Source: Campylobacter massiliensis (lineage in GTDB: Bacteria > Campylobacterota > Campylobacteria > Campylobacterales > Campylobacteraceae). From it: a DNA stretch of 64,000 nucleotides. The position numbers were made by a program, and so were the translations under genes. The notes beneath the pieces are model-generated. The model was not told the DNA's origin, searched no databases, and was given only the letters and a program-made list of their open reading frames with translations. The stretch lies in NCBI RefSeq assembly GCF_014253065.1, contig NZ_JACLZK010000001.1, positions 310,001 to 374,000 of the forward strand, given 5' to 3'. Within the stretch, counting starts at the first letter, position 1. Each line of letters opens with the position of its first letter. Of the stretch, positions 62,320-64,000 are shown one piece after another.

Positions 62320-63999
62320 TTACTCGCTTTCTAATAATTTTAAAATTTCGCCCAAATCCACGCCCTCGCGCTTTTGGATAAGCAGCAAATTTCGCGTCCT
62401 GTTTTTTACGGTTTGGATTCTAGCGTTGGCTATTTTTACATCAAATTCCTTAAAAACTCCCAATACGTAAGCCATCAGCCCGCGCTGATCTTTCGCGTTT
62501 ATGCCAAGCTTCGCGTACTCTTGTGAGTGATTCGGGTCGAAATTTAGCTCGCCTTTTAGTATTATCGGGCGATTTATCTGCGCCGAGGCTCCGCTTTTTA
62601 GCGAGATCTCGATGAGGTTTTTTAAGGTTTCCAGCTCGCTTGATTTTACGTTTTTGTTAAACTCTAGCTTGACGTAAAATTTACCGTCAAACAGCTCGAA
62701 AATCTCCATAAATCCAAGATCAAGGTGCGCCAAAGACGAGAGCAAAACCGCTAAATTCGGGTAGTTTTGCGCATAAATTTCGATGCTTAGGCTTTGATGA
62801 TTTTGTACCTGCACGCTTAGTTTATCCGCGTTTTGCGCGGCCCAGGCGATGCTGATGATGTCTGCTGGTTGGTATTTAGCGAAGAGTAAATTTGATCTGA
62901 TAGCGAAGATTTTTTCTTTCAAATTTTCGCTTAAGGCCGCAAATTTAGCGTTTCGCCTGATACTAAGCTCCTTTTTTACGCGCCTTGAAGCTTCATCAAG
63001 CAGATTTTCATCCTCGAAGCTTTGCAGGCAAATGCCGTAAAGCTCGCGCAAAAGCCGCGCCAGATAGGGCGTATAGAGCTTTTCGTCGGTCGCGTTTATC
63101 ACGCAATAAGCGACGATGTAGGCGAGTTTTAGGGTTTGCGGATCGCCTAGTTTTGAGATAAAGCTAAAAATCGTGCGCTGATCGTAGATGTCCTCGCGGT
63201 TTGCCACGTCGTTCATCAGCGTGTGGTAGCGCACGAGCGTAACGCCGATATTTACGGCTTTTGCGCTCAAATTTAGCTTTGCGGCGTAGGCGCGAAATAT
63301 ATTTGAGCCAACGACCGAGTGATCGCCGCCTAGACCCTTGCCCGCGTCATGCAGCAGCAATGCTAGCTTTAGTAGCGTGCGCCCCTCGATACAAAGCTCG
63401 TCGTAGAGCGATTTTACGAATTTATCTTTGATATTTTCGGCAAATTTGACGCTTAAAACGCAGTGTTCGCCGACGCTAAATTTATGATAGCCGTCAAATT
63501 CGGCCAAATTTACGGCGTGTTCGAGCGGTTTAACCAAAACGGGCAAAATCTCCGCGTCCAAAAGCGCTTTGATAATGCAGTGAGCGTGGTTTCGCATCAA
63601 AATTTTTCTAAAAAGTGCGAGCGAGTCCTCGGCGTCCTCTTTGCTGATTTGCGCGCGTTTTAGGTAAAAGATCGTCCCGACGTCAAATTTATACTCCGCA
63701 TCGCCAAGAGCCAAAAGCTGCTTTAGCACGGTATTTAGCGGCCTAGGGCGGACGTGTAGCGGGACGTAAATCGTATTTTCAAACCTATAAAATCCGTTTT
63801 TTAGCCGCGCGGCTCGTAGCTGGCTAAATTTAACCCCGCTTTTAAATTTGCTCCTATAAAAGCTAGAAACCAGATAGCGCGAGAAAACGGCGACCGAGTG
63901 CATGCAGTAAAAGAGCTTTTGCGAGATGACGCTACTGTTTTCTTGCGTTTTTTTGGACTTGGTTTGCATGAGCACGGTGATCTCGTTTAGCTTGGCGGG
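62320..63999 (-). CDS. glnD: GlnD-type PII uridylyltransferase (5' end missing)
   Basis: About 560 codons of the C-terminal part of GlnD: an HD domain (LLHDAGKGLGGDH) and one or two ACT domains (GLMAYVLGVFKEFDVKIANARIQT, given in two parts across ACT signature). The frame is open to the window edge (PAKLNEITVLM), so the N-terminal nucleotidyltransferase lies outside. It controls PII by uridylylation in response to glutamine and is followed by glmS, a glutamine-consuming enzyme. Confidence 0.9.
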   Translation of the reverse strand, partial: PAKLNEITVLMQTKSKKTQENSSVISQKLFYCMHSVAVFSRYLVSSFYRSKFKSGVKFSQLRAARLKNGFYRFENTIYVPLHVRPRPLNTVLKQLLALGDAEYKFDVGTIFYLKRAQISKEDAEDSLALFRKILMRNHAHCIIKALLDAEILPVLVKPLEHAVNLAEFDGYHKFSVGEHCVLSVKFAENIKDKFVKSLYDELCIEGRTLLKLALLLHDAGKGLGGDHSVVGSNIFRAYAAKLNLSAKAVNIGVTLVRYHTLMNDVANREDIYDQRTIFSFISKLGDPQTLKLAYIVAYCVINATDEKLYTPYLARLLRELYGICLQSFEDENLLDEASRRVKKELSIRRNAKFAALSENLKEKIFAIRSNLLFAKYQPADIISIAWAAQNADKLSVQVQNHQSLSIEIYAQNYPNLAVLLSSLAHLDLGFMEIFELFDGKFYVKLEFNKNVKSSELETLKNLIEISLKSGASAQINRPIILKGELNFDPNHSQEYAKLGINAKDQRGLMAYVLGVFKEFDVKIANARIQTVKNRTRNLLLIQKREGVDLGEILKLLESE

Positions 64000-64000
64000 A

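Overview
The window looks like a chromosome segment of a non-thermophilic, probably oral or gut-associated Campylobacter (C. rectus/showae/curvus/concisus type). The evidence is a nap operon in the order A-G-H-B-F-L-D, two Campylobacter-type major outer membrane porins, a fused IspDF, a single-chain CcsBA, an HP1021-type atypical response regulator, and dense AAATTTGA-like words. The species is an inference; no rRNA gene is present. I see no tRNA, rRNA, CRISPR array, transposase or prophage.

Layout: 1-5.8 kb is the periplasmic nitrate reductase operon (napA cut by the window edge). At 5.9-7.0 kb are a small conserved protein and a lipoprotein. At 7.2-10.5 kb two paralogous porins with near-identical promoter layout flank a c-type cytochrome. 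Then come dps, galU-pgi and a cysteine-rich Sel1-repeat secreted protein.

From 15.2 to 30.2 kb lies an iron/heme acquisition island. A nine-gene operon runs exbB-exbD-TonB receptor-permease-ATPase-binding protein-tonB-ChuW/HutW radical SAM enzyme-flavodoxin. Two more TonB-dependent receptors, a free-standing DUF2470-like small protein and a PvdE/YojI-type ABC transporter follow. Together they describe import of heme and its oxygen-independent ring opening. Dyads that fit Fur regulation sit at two of the promoters.

From 30 to 48.7 kb are mostly housekeeping genes: YigZ, MsrAB, an ABC-F ATPase, two tandem diguanylate cyclases, a radical SAM SPL-like protein, hydrolases, UPF0210 plus an ACT protein, thiC overlapping mrp/apbC, ispDF, the HP1021-like regulator, a degenerate ATP-sulfurylase-like gene and pgpA. 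Three intergenic regions here share a previously unremarked hairpin-plus-motif repeat.

From 48.9 to 64 kb are ccsBA, an RBBP9-like hydrolase, a PsrABC/PhsABC-type molybdoenzyme operon followed by a two-component system, an orphan Cache-domain sensor with a HIT protein, glmS and glnD (cut by the window edge). NapA and PsrA/PhsA, with CcsBA for cytochrome c maturation, indicate anaerobic respiration on nitrate and on polysulfide or thiosulfate, which fits the oxygen-independent heme pathway.
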